Shown here: positions 8,045 to 16,743 of the stretch, in pieces
How positions within the stretch are numbered: the first letter of the stretch is position 1
Layout of the letters: every line of letters starts with the position of its first letter
Source of the DNA: Herbidospora daliensis
GTDB taxonomy: Bacteria > Actinomycetota > Actinomycetes > Streptosporangiales > Streptosporangiaceae
Direction of reading: 5' to 3'
Assembly: GCF_001570585.1 (NCBI RefSeq)
Contig: NZ_BBXF01000003.1
Location: 221,353-285,352, forward strand
Length of the DNA stretch: 64,000 nt
The notes under the pieces: generated by a model
Seen by the model: only the letters and a program-made list of their open reading frames with translations
Database searches by the model: none
What the model was told of the DNA's origin: nothing
Position numbers and translations under genes: made by a program

Positions 8045-10744
8045 TCATCCGATGCGCGCGAGGGTGCCCGGCAGCTCCGTGCGGCGGGACACGTTCAGCT
8101 TGCGGAAGACGCGGGTCAGGTGCTGCTCGACCGTGCTGACGGTGATGTACAGCCGGGTGGAGATCTCCAGGTTCGTGTGACCCTCGGCGGCCAGTTCGGC
8201 CACCCGGCGCTCGGCCTCGCTCAGCTGCGCGGGCCCGCCGCCCGCCGGGTCGTCGCGGTGGGTCAGCGCCCGGGTGAGCGGTTCGGCGCTGCACTCCCTG
8301 GCCATGGCGCGGGCGCGCTGCTTGAGCATGCCGGCCCTGCGGTGCTCGCCGACGGCCTGGTAGGCCTCGGTGAGGTCGCACAGCAGGCGGGCGTACTCGT
8401 AGCGGTCGCCGCCTTCCTGGAGCAGGTCGGCGGCCTGGCGCAGCAGGGCCGGGCGGCGGTGGACCTCGCTGACGGCGGCCAGCAGGCGTAACGCCGAACC
8501 GCGCACCCGCTCGGCCGCAGGGCCGCACCGGGCGAGCTGCTCGTGCACGAGCAGCCGGGCCTCTTCCTCCTCGCCCAGCGCGATCAGGGCCTCGGCGGCG
8601 TCGAGCCGCCACGCGATGAAGCCGGGGGCGTCCAGGTCCCATCGGGTCATCAGCTCGCCGCACATCCGGAAGTCGCGCAGGGCCTGGGCGGGACGGCCGG
8701 CCGTCAGGTTGAGACGGCCCTTGCCGCGCAGGTACTGCAGGCCGTACCGGGTCTCCAGCATCGCCTCGGGGACGGGCAGGTTGAACTCCGGCAGGCAGTC
8801 GTCCAGGCGGCCCATCGCGGCGCCGGCCAGCAGCAGGGTGCCGAGCGGCCCGCCCACGGCGACCCCCCAGCTCCCGGCGGGGATGATCTGCAGGGCCCGC
8901 CGCGCGTCGGCGACCGCCGCGGCCAGGTCGCCCTCCCGCAGGAGGATCTCGGCCCTGATGGCCGACAACCGGGCCTGCCGGCTGGGCGCGCGCCGGGCCT
9001 CGGCCTCGGCGATGAACGCGTCGCACCACGGGGCGGCGCGGCCGGGGCGGTCGGTGTACGTCAGGGCCAGCAGCGCCGTCTCGACCGTGTCCATGGTCAC
9101 CTCGTCGAGACGGCACCCGCGCAGGATGTGCTCGGCGGCGGCCATGGTCTCCTCGCTCGGGCCGTCGGTGAGGACGTCGGCGAGCACGTCGGCGGCGTGG
9201 ATGCGGCGGCCGACGCCGAGCGCCGGGACGGGCGGCACGCCGACCTCCGGCAGGTGCGGCAGGAACGACGGGTAGAGGGCGCGGAACCACGGGCGGGCGG
9301 CGGCCAGCTCGGCCGCGGTCTCGCGGTCGGGTTCGCCGAGTTCGCGCAGCTCGCGCAGGCGGCCCAGGACGTCGAGCGCGTCGTGGGTGTGGCCGTGCCA
9401 CAGCAGCGCCTTGGCCAGGACGACGGTCTCGCCGCCGCCGAGGTGCCCCTTGTGCAGGGCGTCGGTCAGCCCGGCCAGGTGCCCGGCGGGCGTGCCGGGG
9501 TCGATCCGCCATTCGGCCCGGACCAGCGCGGTGCCGATCCTGGCCCGGCGGCGTTCGTCGTCGCAGGCGCGCCAGGCCAGCCGGAGGTACTCGATCGCCG
9601 ACTCGACGCCGTCGTCGCGCAGCGCGAGCCGGGCCGCCTCCTCCAGGGCCGACAGCGCCCACGGGTCGCCCGCGTGGCTGGCGTGCAGGAGGTGACCGGC
9701 CACGACGTCGGCCGACGCGCCGTCGCGGTGGGCCAGTTCGGCGGCGCGGCGGTGCAGGTGGATGCGGTCGGCGGCGTCGAGTTCGGCCAGCACGGCCGAG
9801 CGCGCCGCCTCGTGCCGGAACCGGCCGCCGTCGAGCAGCCCGGCCCCGGTCATCGCCTGGAGCGACTTGGCGACGGCGGCCTCGCTCTCGCCGAGACCGA
9901 GCAGGCGGCTGATCGAGCCGGGCTCGCCCAGCACCGCCAGCCCGTGGGCGGCCTCCTGCACGCACGGCCCCAGCCGGCGCACGCACGCCACCACCGCCTC
10001 GCCGTAGCGGTCACCGGGGGTGCCGGTGGCCGAGAGGTCCTCCCGCAGGGCGTCGACGAGCAGCCGGTTGCCGCCGCTCAGCGTGTGGACGAGCGCGCCG
10101 TACCGGTGGGCGGCCTCGGCGCCGAGCCGGGCGTCGACGCCCTCGCGGGTCAGGTGGCTGAGCCGCACCGGACGGCAGTGCGGCTGCCTGAGCACCTCGG
10201 TGTGGAACAGGGTGCGCAGATGGGGGCTGTGGTCGGGGGTGCTGAACACCAGCAGGACGTCGGCGAACCTGATCCGCCGGGCCAGGTAGGCCAGGCACAG
10301 CTGGGAGGCGCGGTCGGCGTGGTGCACGTCGTCGACCGTGATCACCAGCGGGCAGCGTTCGGCCAGGTCCAGCAGGACCGCGCAGAGGGCGTCCACGATC
10401 TGCGCGTCGACGTGCTCGATCGACTCGCCGCCCGCGTCGCCGGCCAGCTGCCTGCGGGCGCCCTCGTGCAGCAGGCCGAGCATCGCGGTCCGCCGCTCGT
10501 CGTCCAGCGGCGCGTGGTGCAGGAGCTGGGACAACACGCCCAGCGGCAGGCCGCTCTCGGCCGGCGAGCCGGTGGCCGTCAGCGGCAGCGCGCCCTGGTC
10601 GAGGGCGTGTTCGGCGATCAGGTAGAGCAGTTCGCTCTTGCCGGTCGCCACCGCGCCGGTGACCATCACGATCCGGCCCTTGCCCGCGACCGCCTCGGCC
10701 AGTGACGCGCGCAGCGTCGCCATGCCCTCATGGGTGTCGTCCAC
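8045..10744 (-). CDS. LAL-family LuxR transcriptional regulator with a TTA codon
   Basis: This is an 899-residue large ATP-binding LuxR regulator. The P-loop 'TGAVATGKSELLY' lies at about residues 30-42 and the Walker B 'PLVITVDDVHHAD' near residue 140. A long helical, TPR-like middle is followed by a C-terminal LuxR helix-turn-helix ('SEAERRVAELAAEGHTN', 'STVEQHLTRVFRKLNVS') in the last 65 residues. Such proteins are common pathway activators in polyketide clusters (PikD, PimM type). GTG at 10744 is preceded by AGGGGG. Leu752 is encoded by TTA (8489-8491), so translation may depend on the developmental bldA tRNA. It lies 23 bases after the isopropylmalate synthase gene on the same strand, so the two are probably co-transcribed. 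Confidence 0.9.
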   Translation of the reverse strand: MDDTHEGMATLRASLAEAVAGKGRIVMVTGAVATGKSELLYLIAEHALDQGALPLTATGSPAESGLPLGVLSQLLHHAPLDDERRTAMLGLLHEGARRQLAGDAGGESIEHVDAQIVDALCAVLLDLAERCPLVITVDDVHHADRASQLCLAYLARRIRFADVLLVFSTPDHSPHLRTLFHTEVLRQPHCRPVRLSHLTREGVDARLGAEAAHRYGALVHTLSGGNRLLVDALREDLSATGTPGDRYGEAVVACVRRLGPCVQEAAHGLAVLGEPGSISRLLGLGESEAAVAKSLQAMTGAGLLDGGRFRHEAARSAVLAELDAADRIHLHRRAAELAHRDGASADVVAGHLLHASHAGDPWALSALEEAARLALRDDGVESAIEYLRLAWRACDDERRRARIGTALVRAEWRIDPGTPAGHLAGLTDALHKGHLGGGETVVLAKALLWHGHTHDALDVLGRLRELRELGEPDRETAAELAAARPWFRALYPSFLPHLPEVGVPPVPALGVGRRIHAADVLADVLTDGPSEETMAAAEHILRGCRLDEVTMDTVETALLALTYTDRPGRAAPWCDAFIAEAEARRAPSRQARLSAIRAEILLREGDLAAAVADARRALQIIPAGSWGVAVGGPLGTLLLAGAAMGRLDDCLPEFNLPVPEAMLETRYGLQYLRGKGRLNLTAGRPAQALRDFRMCGELMTRWDLDAPGFIAWRLDAAEALIALGEEEEARLLVHEQLARCGPAAERVRGSALRLLAAVSEVHRRPALLRQAADLLQEGGDRYEYARLLCDLTEAYQAVGEHRRAGMLKQRARAMARECSAEPLTRALTHRDDPAGGGPAQLSEAERRVAELAAEGHTNLEISTRLYITVSTVEQHLTRVFRKLNVSRRTELPGTLARIG

Positions 10745-10767
10745 GGTTCCCCCTTGTCAGCGAGCGG

Positions 10768-12489
10768 TCAGTGCCCGGCGGCGGCCAGGTGAGCGTGCAG
10801 ATGGCCGCTTTTGGCGAGCCGGTCGGTGGCCGCGCGGACGGCGGAGAAGGCGGCCGCCGCGACGTCGGCGTCGATGCCCGCCCCCCAGGCGACCGCCCCG
10901 CCGCCGCGGCACTCGGCGTAGATCACGGTCTCGTCCCCGGACCTGACGGCCCGGTCGGGGGTGAGCTCGTCGTGGTCGAGCGGCCGCCCGGTGCGGTGGA
11001 TCACGTCGACCCGGATGCCCCACGGGCTCAGCACCGCGCCGAGGGTGGCGACCGCGTCGGCCTGGTCGCCGCCGACCTCGAACCCGCCGTCGACGTGCAG
11101 GGTCGCCGCGAGCGGTTCGCGGCCCACCGGGAGCGGGTCGGTCGGCTCGCCGTGGAAGAGGTACTCCTCGGAGAACAGCGCGCCGATCCGGCTCGGGCTC
11201 AGCTCGCCGCCGGTCGCGTCGGCGTGCCGCTGCACCCGGGCCGACAGGTCGGCCTGCAGGCCGCGCGGCAGGTTCAGGCCGTGCCAGGCGCTCATCACGT
11301 ACGCCACGCCGCCCTTGCCCGACTGGCCGTTCACCCGGACCACCGCCTCGTAGGTGCGGCCCACGTCCTTGGGGTCCACCGGCAGGTACGGCACCTGCCA
11401 CGGCAGCGCCTCGGGGGAGACGCCCGTCTCGGCGGCCTGCCGGACGCGGGCGTCGAAGCCCTTCTTGATGGCGTCCTGGTGCGAGCCGGAGAACGCGGTG
11501 TAGACGAGGTCGCCGCCGTAGGGGTGGCGGGGGTGGACCGGCAGCCCGGTGCACCGCTCGACGGTGCGCCGGACCGTGTTGATCTCCGAGAAGTCGACGC
11601 CGGGGTCGACGCCGTGGCTGTACATGTTCATCGCGAGGGTGACCAGGCAGACGTTGCCGGCCCGTTCCCCGTTGCCGAACAGGCAGCCCTCGATCCGCTC
11701 GGCGCCGGCCAGCAGGGCCAGCTCGGCGGAGGCGACCGCGGTGCCCCGGTCGTTGTGGGGGTGGACCGACAGGCAGACGTGCTCGCGCCGGGACAGGTTG
11801 CGGTGCAGCCACTCGATCTGGTCGGCGAAGACGTTCGGGAGCGAGCGCTCGACCGTCGTCGGGAAGTTCAGGATGATGCCGCGCCCGTGCTCGGGCTGCC
11901 AGACCCGCATGACGGCCTCGCACACCTCCAGGGCGAAGTCGGCCTCGGTCTCGTTGAAAAGTTCAGGGGAGTACTGGTAGGCCAGGTCGCAGTCGGGCAG
12001 CACCCGCTCGGCGTGGCGCATCATCGTCAGGGTGCCTTGGACGGCCAGGTCGCGCACGCCCGCCCGGTCGAGGTCGAACACGGTGCGGCGGAACAACGGT
12101 GACGTCGCGTTGTAGATGTGCACGACCGCGCGGCGGGCCCCCCGCAGCGACTCCACGGTGCGCCGGATCTGGTCGCCGCGGGCCTGGGTGAGCACGGTGA
12201 TCGAGACGTCGTCGGGGATCCGGTCGCGCTCGATGAGCATGCGCACGAAGTCGTAATCGCTCCGGCTGGCGACCGGGAAACCGATCTCGATCTCCTTGTA
12301 GCCGATTCCCACGAGAAGGTCGAACATCGCGAGTTTCCGCTCGGGCGTCATCGGATGGGCGAGTGACTGGTTGCCGTCGCGCAGGTCGGTGGAGAGCCAC
12401 CGGGGCGCGGTGCGGATGCGGTTTCCCGGCCACGTGCGATCGGTCAGAACAAGGGGGGTGAATTCCGAATAACGCTCGACACCCTGCAT
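10768..12489 (-). CDS. 2-isopropylmalate synthase-like enzyme
   Basis: This 573-residue protein matches the actinobacterial long form of LeuA. It has the DRE-TIM barrel start 'STDLRDGNQSLAHPM', the metal-binding 'SVHPHNDRGTA' and the glycine-rich 'GCLFGNGERAGN'. The C-terminal LeuA regulatory domain runs from about residue 430 to the end. The family condenses acetyl-CoA with a 2-oxo acid, normally 2-oxoisovalerate, as the first step of leucine synthesis. ATG at 12489 is preceded by AAAGGAAA. It sits between pathway regulators with no leuB/C/D nearby. It may supply a branched or chain-extended precursor for the product, or be a second housekeeping copy; the sequence does not decide. Confidence 0.88.
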   Translation of the reverse strand: MQGVERYSEFTPLVLTDRTWPGNRIRTAPRWLSTDLRDGNQSLAHPMTPERKLAMFDLLVGIGYKEIEIGFPVASRSDYDFVRMLIERDRIPDDVSITVLTQARGDQIRRTVESLRGARRAVVHIYNATSPLFRRTVFDLDRAGVRDLAVQGTLTMMRHAERVLPDCDLAYQYSPELFNETEADFALEVCEAVMRVWQPEHGRGIILNFPTTVERSLPNVFADQIEWLHRNLSRREHVCLSVHPHNDRGTAVASAELALLAGAERIEGCLFGNGERAGNVCLVTLAMNMYSHGVDPGVDFSEINTVRRTVERCTGLPVHPRHPYGGDLVYTAFSGSHQDAIKKGFDARVRQAAETGVSPEALPWQVPYLPVDPKDVGRTYEAVVRVNGQSGKGGVAYVMSAWHGLNLPRGLQADLSARVQRHADATGGELSPSRIGALFSEEYLFHGEPTDPLPVGREPLAATLHVDGGFEVGGDQADAVATLGAVLSPWGIRVDVIHRTGRPLDHDELTPDRAVRSGDETVIYAECRGGGAVAWGAGIDADVAAAAFSAVRAATDRLAKSGHLHAHLAAAGH

Positions 12490-12829
12490 CGTGTTTCCTT
12501 TCCCGAATGACTCCCGGCGGGTGGTGTCCAAAGGGTTTCCAGCCGTCTGACCTGTGCCACCGCCGGTGAGAAACGTCATCGGCGCACGGGGCACGCGCAC
12601 TTGATATCCGGCACGGCGTTGCCTAAGGTTTGACTCGTTGAAAGTTGTACGATCCCTGTTCCGTTCGCCTCAAGCTAATAGGGGCCGTCGCGGACAGGCA
12701 AGAAGGGGTGTCGGCAGTTCGGGGAAAGTACCCCTGAGTGGTAAGGGGGGTATCTAAAGTTGTATTCCCCCCTGCAACTCTCGGATTACCCCCCTTAACC
12801 GGGCTTCGATTACGGCCAACAATCCGGTC
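12490..12829. promoter_or_regulatory. Divergent promoter region with C-rich inverted repeats
   Basis: This 340-base gap between isopropylmalate synthase (minus) and ubiA (plus) holds no credible gene. Its right half contains TAAGGGGGGTA (12742-12752) and its exact inverse TACCCCCCTTA (12787-12797). A related TATTCCCCCCT (12763-12773) lies between them, and GGGGAAAGTACCCC at 12721-12734 precedes the group. Such an array less than 110 bases before ubiA is a likely binding site for one of the nearby regulators (two-component, LAL or SARP). The region left of 12650 shows nothing clear. Confidence 0.55.
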
Positions 12830-13783
12830 ATGGCGAGCACCTGGGTATCGGGACGGGCATCCGGACCTTCCACCCTCAGACGCGCGACGAGAGCGCTGCG
12901 GTTCTGCACGATCGAGGCCCGGCCGGCCGTCCTGGCCGTGTCCATGTTGCGATTCCTGACGGGGGCGGCGCTGGCGCTGCCGGTCGCCGTCGTCCCCGAC
13001 CCGGCCAAGGTGCTGCAGGGCGCCGTCGCCTGGGTGTTGTCGATCTTCGCGGTCTATGTGGGCAACGGCGTCTCGGACGTCCACGAGGACCGGGTCAACG
13101 GGTCGCGCCGGCCGATCGCCCGCAGCGACCTCGACCCGCGCACGGCGAGCGCGGTGGCCGCGCTGGCCGCGGTCCTGTCGCTGGTGGTGACCGCCGGGCT
13201 GCCGACGGCGATGACCTGGGTCGTCGCGGCCAACCTGATCCTCGGCTACCTCTACTCGGGCGCGCCGTTCCGGCTGAAGCGGCGCTCCGGCGGCACCGTC
13301 GCGGTGGTCTGCGGGTCGGGGCTGCTGGCCTACTGGGGCGGCTTCACCGTCGTCGTCAACGGGGCCGAGGGCGCCCCGCCGCTCAGCCTGATCATGTTCG
13401 CGACGGTCGCGACCTGCTGGATGACGCTGGTCGGCGTCCCGGCCAAGGACCTGTCGGACATCGAGGGGGACGCCGCCGCCGGCCGCCGCACCGTCGCGGT
13501 GATCTGGGGCGCGCGGGCGGCCAGGAACGCCATGTCGGCCGCCGCGCTCCTGCTGGCGGGGTCGTTCTGGGTGGCCGGCGTGGTGCTCTCGGCGCCGTTC
13601 GCCGCGACCGCGCCGGCTCTGTTCGCCGGAGCGGTGGCGGTCACGCTGGCGGGCCGCGCCGTGGACGCCGAAGCCGACCGGGGGCGGCGGCGCAGACCTT
13701 ACCGGGCCTTCATGGCCACGCAATACGTGGTTCACATTACTGTTCTGTCCTCTAATATTGGGAAGGATATGTTGCTTTTGTGA
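12830..13783 (+). CDS. UbiA-family membrane prenyltransferase
   Basis: The 317-residue protein has about eight hydrophobic segments. Both aspartate-rich motifs of the UbiA superfamily are present: 'GNGVSDVHEDRVNG' near residues 79-92 and 'KDLSDIEGDAAAGRRT' near residues 206-221. The family attaches an isoprenoid diphosphate to an aromatic or other acceptor within the membrane. Acceptor and donor are unknown. In a polyketide cluster it may decorate the product, although some actinomycete UbiA members serve lipid-quinone or lipid synthesis. ATG at 12830 has no strong ribosome-binding site, and a downstream start is possible. The two-component genes follow closely. Confidence 0.85.
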   Translation: MASTWVSGRASGPSTLRRATRALRFCTIEARPAVLAVSMLRFLTGAALALPVAVVPDPAKVLQGAVAWVLSIFAVYVGNGVSDVHEDRVNGSRRPIARSDLDPRTASAVAALAAVLSLVVTAGLPTAMTWVVAANLILGYLYSGAPFRLKRRSGGTVAVVCGSGLLAYWGGFTVVVNGAEGAPPLSLIMFATVATCWMTLVGVPAKDLSDIEGDAAAGRRTVAVIWGARAARNAMSAAALLLAGSFWVAGVVLSAPFAATAPALFAGAVAVTLAGRAVDAEADRGRRRRPYRAFMATQYVVHITVLSSNIGKDMLLL

Positions 13784-13835
13784 CGTAAGTGAGGGACCGT
13801 GGGCTCTCGCGCGTCCCAAATCGAGAGGGACTTCC

Positions 13836-14933
13836 TTGGGTGCTGATTTCGGGACGGAGAGCGATCCGGCAAGATTCGTGGATGCGTGCCGGGCCGAAAT
13901 CCTCGAGGAATTCGAGTCGGAGCTGCACGCCACCGGCAACGCGCTCTCCACGGATCCGAACGCGGTTCGCCAGGCCCTTATGACCGGCCAGTACGTTCTC
14001 GACGACGTAGCCGCGACACTGCGCGCCGGAAAAGTGCAGGTCAGCGAACTCTATAAGTTTCACGCCTGGGAAGTCGGCACCAGCAGGGCGGCTTCCGGAG
14101 TTCATCCGAAGGCATCTCTTGAGGCGGGCTCACTTTTCTTCCGGTCGGCGCTCACCCATCTGGCGCGGCAAATTGCGGCCGGCTCCGACCACCCCACCGA
14201 CGTCTTCGCGCTGGTCGCCGCCGGCATGGAGGAGAGCCTGTCGCGCCGCGTCCGGGAGGCCTCCGAGAGCTACCACGGGTTCCTGCTGAACGAGGTCCAG
14301 CAGGCGCAGGAGGAGGAGCGCCGCCGGATCGCCCGCGATCTGCACGACCGGATCGGCCACGGCGTCAGCGTCGCCCACCAGCAGCTCGCGCTGTCGGAAC
14401 TGCACCGCAGCACCGACCCCGCCAGGGCGGCCATCAAGATCGGGGTCGCCCAGCAGGCGATCCAGGAGGCGATGGAGCAGCTGCGCCAGATCACCTCGGA
14501 ACTGCACCCGCAGGTGCCGGTCAAGAGCCTGGAGAAGGCGCTGCTCGGCTTCCTCGAAGCGATCGAGGACGACGGGGTGTCGGTCGGCCTGGAGGTGAAC
14601 GGCGACGAGTCGTGGGCCGAGCCGAGGGTCCTGGACGAGTCGTTCCTGATCATCCGCGAGGCGACCAGGAACGCGCTGACCCACGGCGAACCCTCGGTGA
14701 TCCTGATACGGGTCGACATCGCCCCGCACGAGCTCCAGGCGTTCGTCCAGGACAACGGCCGGGGCTTCGAGCCGACCCGGGCCCGCAGCCGCGGCGTCGG
14801 GCTGGCCTCGATGCGGGAGCGGGCCGAACTGCTCGGCGGCCGGCTGGCCATCACCAGCGACCCGGGCAGCGGCTGCCGGGTCGACCTGTCCATCCCGCTC
14901 AAGAGGCAGACGCGTGAGCCAGACGAGCTCTAG
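13836..14933 (+). CDS. Cytosolic NarL-type sensor histidine kinase
   Basis: The C-terminal half is a HisKA_3 histidine kinase. The phosphoacceptor is in 'ARDLHDRIGHG' (about His170), followed by an HATPase_c domain with N-box 'REATRNALTHG', 'VQDNGRGFE' and 'GLASMRERAELLGG'. The N-terminal 150 residues are helical with no membrane span or recognised sensor domain, so it senses something inside the cell or through a partner. TTG at 13836 is preferred because GAGAGGGA lies five bases upstream; the frame is open further back but would run into ubiA. The stop overlaps the response regulator start by 20 bases, so the two are translationally coupled. Confidence 0.87.
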   Translation: MGADFGTESDPARFVDACRAEILEEFESELHATGNALSTDPNAVRQALMTGQYVLDDVAATLRAGKVQVSELYKFHAWEVGTSRAASGVHPKASLEAGSLFFRSALTHLARQIAAGSDHPTDVFALVAAGMEESLSRRVREASESYHGFLLNEVQQAQEEERRRIARDLHDRIGHGVSVAHQQLALSELHRSTDPARAAIKIGVAQQAIQEAMEQLRQITSELHPQVPVKSLEKALLGFLEAIEDDGVSVGLEVNGDESWAEPRVLDESFLIIREATRNALTHGEPSVILIRVDIAPHELQAFVQDNGRGFEPTRARSRGVGLASMRERAELLGGRLAITSDPGSGCRVDLSIPLKRQTREPDEL

Positions 14934-15582
14934 CGGGGAGATATCGGTCGCGCTGGTCGACGACCACGCCCTGTTCCGCGAGGGCCTGCGCGAGATCCTC
15001 GAGTCGACCACCGGCCTGGTCGTCGCCGGCGAGGCGGGCAACTCCTCCGACGCCGTCCGGCTCGTCCGCGACACCGGCCCCGACGTGGTGCTGCTCGACG
15101 TGGAGATCCCCGGCGACGATGTGCTGGAGACCGTCGCCCGGATGCGGGCGTGCTCGCCGTCGACCCGCATCATCATCCTGAGCATGTACGACGGCCCGCA
15201 CCTGCTCACCCGCCTGCTGGCCGCCGGGATCAGCGGCTACCTGCTCAAGAGCATCCACCGGCACGAGCTGCTCGCGGCCGTCCGGGGCGTGCACGAGGAC
15301 CCGGGCCGGGTCGTGCTCGCGGTGTCGCGCACCAGCCTGGCCCAGGTCGAGGGGCCGCAGGCGGGGGTGCTGACCGACAAGGAGAAGGAGATACTGCAAC
15401 TGGCCGCGCAGGCGCTGAGCAACCTGCAGATCGCCCGCCGGCTCGGGCTGGCCGAGGCGACCGTCAAGCGGCACATGCGCAACATCTTCGTGAAGCTCAA
15501 CGCGGTCTCCCGGATCGACGCGGTCAACAAGGCGATGGCCGCGTCGCTGATCCCCGATCAGATCAGGAGAGAGTCCGACTGA
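14914..15582 (+). CDS. NarL/FixJ-family response regulator
   Basis: This 222-residue protein pairs a receiver domain with a LuxR-type helix-turn-helix. The receiver has the acidic pair in 'VALVDDHALFREG', the phosphorylation site Asp in 'DVVLLDVEIPG' and the Lys in 'GYLLKSI'. The DNA-binding part has 'LTDKEKEILQLAAQALSN' and 'AEATVKRHMRNIFVKL'. GTG at 14914 lies inside the kinase gene. With its kinase it forms a complete two-component system that probably controls genes of this cluster. Its 3' end overlaps the convergent aldo/keto reductase gene by 25 bases. Confidence 0.92.
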   Translation: MSQTSSSGEISVALVDDHALFREGLREILESTTGLVVAGEAGNSSDAVRLVRDTGPDVVLLDVEIPGDDVLETVARMRACSPSTRIIILSMYDGPHLLTRLLAAGISGYLLKSIHRHELLAAVRGVHEDPGRVVLAVSRTSLAQVEGPQAGVLTDKEKEILQLAAQALSNLQIARRLGLAEATVKRHMRNIFVKLNAVSRIDAVNKAMAASLIPDQIRRESD

Positions 15583-16472
15583 TCGGCCGCCACGGGCGGG
15601 AAGATCCGGCTGAGCTCGTCGCGCACGCCCGGGGCGAGCCGCACCTCCGAGGCGGACAGGTTCATCTCCAGGTGCACCTCGTCGCGGGTGCTCGGCACCG
15701 GGACCACGTGGTCGCCCTGCGACAACAACCAGCCGAGCGCCAGCCGGCCCGCCCCCAGGTCCAGCCGGGCGGCGACGTCCTCCACCGCGCGCAGCGGGTC
15801 GAGCCCGCGCCGCAGGCCGGCGGGCTGGAAGCGCGGGTCGCGGCGCCGCCAGTCGCCGGGCGTCAGCTGGTCGGCCGACCGGATGCGGCCGGTGAGGAAA
15901 CCCCGGCCGACCGGGCGGGCGGCCACCACGCTGACCCCCAGCCGCCGGGCCTCCGCCAGCAGGCCGGGCTGGGCGGGCGGCCCCCACAACGAGTACTCCA
16001 CCGCGAGCGCGGCCACCGGATGGACCGCGTTGGCCGCGCGGAGCTGCCGCAGCGTCGCGCCGGACAGCCCGACGTGGCGCACCTTCCCCGCCCTGACCAG
16101 GTCGGCCAGCCCCGACATGCTCTCCTCGACCGGGGCGTCACGATGGGGGAAGCGCAGGTAGTAGAGGTCGATGGCGTCGACGTCGAGGCGCCTCAGCGAC
16201 GCCTCGCAGGCCCGCGCGGTGCCGTTCCCCCGGGTGCAGACCACGATCTCGGTACGCCGGCTCGCGACCGCCCGGCCGATGAGGCGCTCGACCTCGCCGT
16301 CGTCGTAGAGGTCGGCGGTGTCGACGATGCTCACGCCGGCGTCCATCGCCCGGCCGATCAGGGTGAGGGCGTCGCCGGGGTCGACCGAGCCGTACGCCCC
16401 GGCCAGCGCGAGGGTGCCGAGCCCGATATTGGAGATCACCGGGCCGTTCCGTCCAAGTCTCGTATAGCGCAA
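15558..16472 (-). CDS. Aldo/keto reductase-fold protein with altered catalytic residues
   Basis: The 304-residue protein has the aldo/keto reductase barrel pattern: 'GLGTLALAGAYG', 'IVDTADLYDDGEVE', 'VRHVGLSGA', and a cofactor end 'VVPVPSTRDEVHLEMN'. The catalytic Asp and Tyr are present. The Lys of the usual 'TK' strand is Arg ('VVCTRGNG'), and the His of the usual 'YYLHxPD' is Arg ('YYLRFPHRD'), so two of the tetrad residues differ. It may have lost reductase activity and taken another role, such as binding NADP(H) or a beta-subunit-like function, or it may use an altered mechanism. It is divergent from the SARP gene. Confidence 0.8.
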   Translation of the reverse strand: MRYTRLGRNGPVISNIGLGTLALAGAYGSVDPGDALTLIGRAMDAGVSIVDTADLYDDGEVERLIGRAVASRRTEIVVCTRGNGTARACEASLRRLDVDAIDLYYLRFPHRDAPVEESMSGLADLVRAGKVRHVGLSGATLRQLRAANAVHPVAALAVEYSLWGPPAQPGLLAEARRLGVSVVAARPVGRGFLTGRIRSADQLTPGDWRRRDPRFQPAGLRRGLDPLRAVEDVAARLDLGAGRLALGWLLSQGDHVVPVPSTRDEVHLEMNLSASEVRLAPGVRDELSRIFPPVAADQSDSLLI

Positions 16473-16556
16473 TTTCCCCCCTCGGTGTGTCCCCTGTCTG
16501 CCAAAGTCCGGTAAAGCGTACAGTGGCGGTTGGGCCGCTGCCGGTTTCCCGGAGAA

Positions 16557-16572
16557 ATAGGGGAATCCCCAT
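16557..16572. promoter_or_regulatory. LuxR-box-like palindrome upstream of the SARP gene
   Basis: The core GGGGAATCCCC (16560-16570) is a perfect palindrome. With its flanks, ATAGGGGAATCCCCAT, it matches 13 of 16 positions of the reported consensus CTVGGGAWWTCCCBAG for PAS-LuxR regulators of the PimM type. It lies in the 271-base divergent gap between the aldo/keto reductase and SARP genes. The LAL regulator encoded at 8045-10744 has a LuxR-type DNA-binding domain and is one candidate to bind here. The rest of the gap shows no clear feature. Confidence 0.5.
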
Positions 16573-16743
16573 CGGGCGACGGGGTCGCGGGCAACAGGGG
16601 GCTGCTAGGGGTGCCGTCGCGGGCCGCCGTTGATTAGGTTCGGAGACAGTTGAAGTCCTACCGGTAATCTGCGCGCGAGAGATTATGCAAATGGCGCGAT
16701 ATTGTCTCCATATTCTTCCTCCGGATGACCGCGGTGGGCATTC

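Noticed and set aside
12721-12734. GGGGAAAGTACCCC as a second LuxR box
   Set aside because: The spacing between the G and C runs is six bases, not the three seen at 16560-16570, and the centre is not symmetric. Kept only as part of the C-rich array.
13758-13835. A longer start for the histidine kinase at TTG 13758, inside ubiA
   Set aside because: The extra 26 residues resemble no kinase, and no ribosome site precedes it. TTG 13836 has GAGAGGGA at good spacing.
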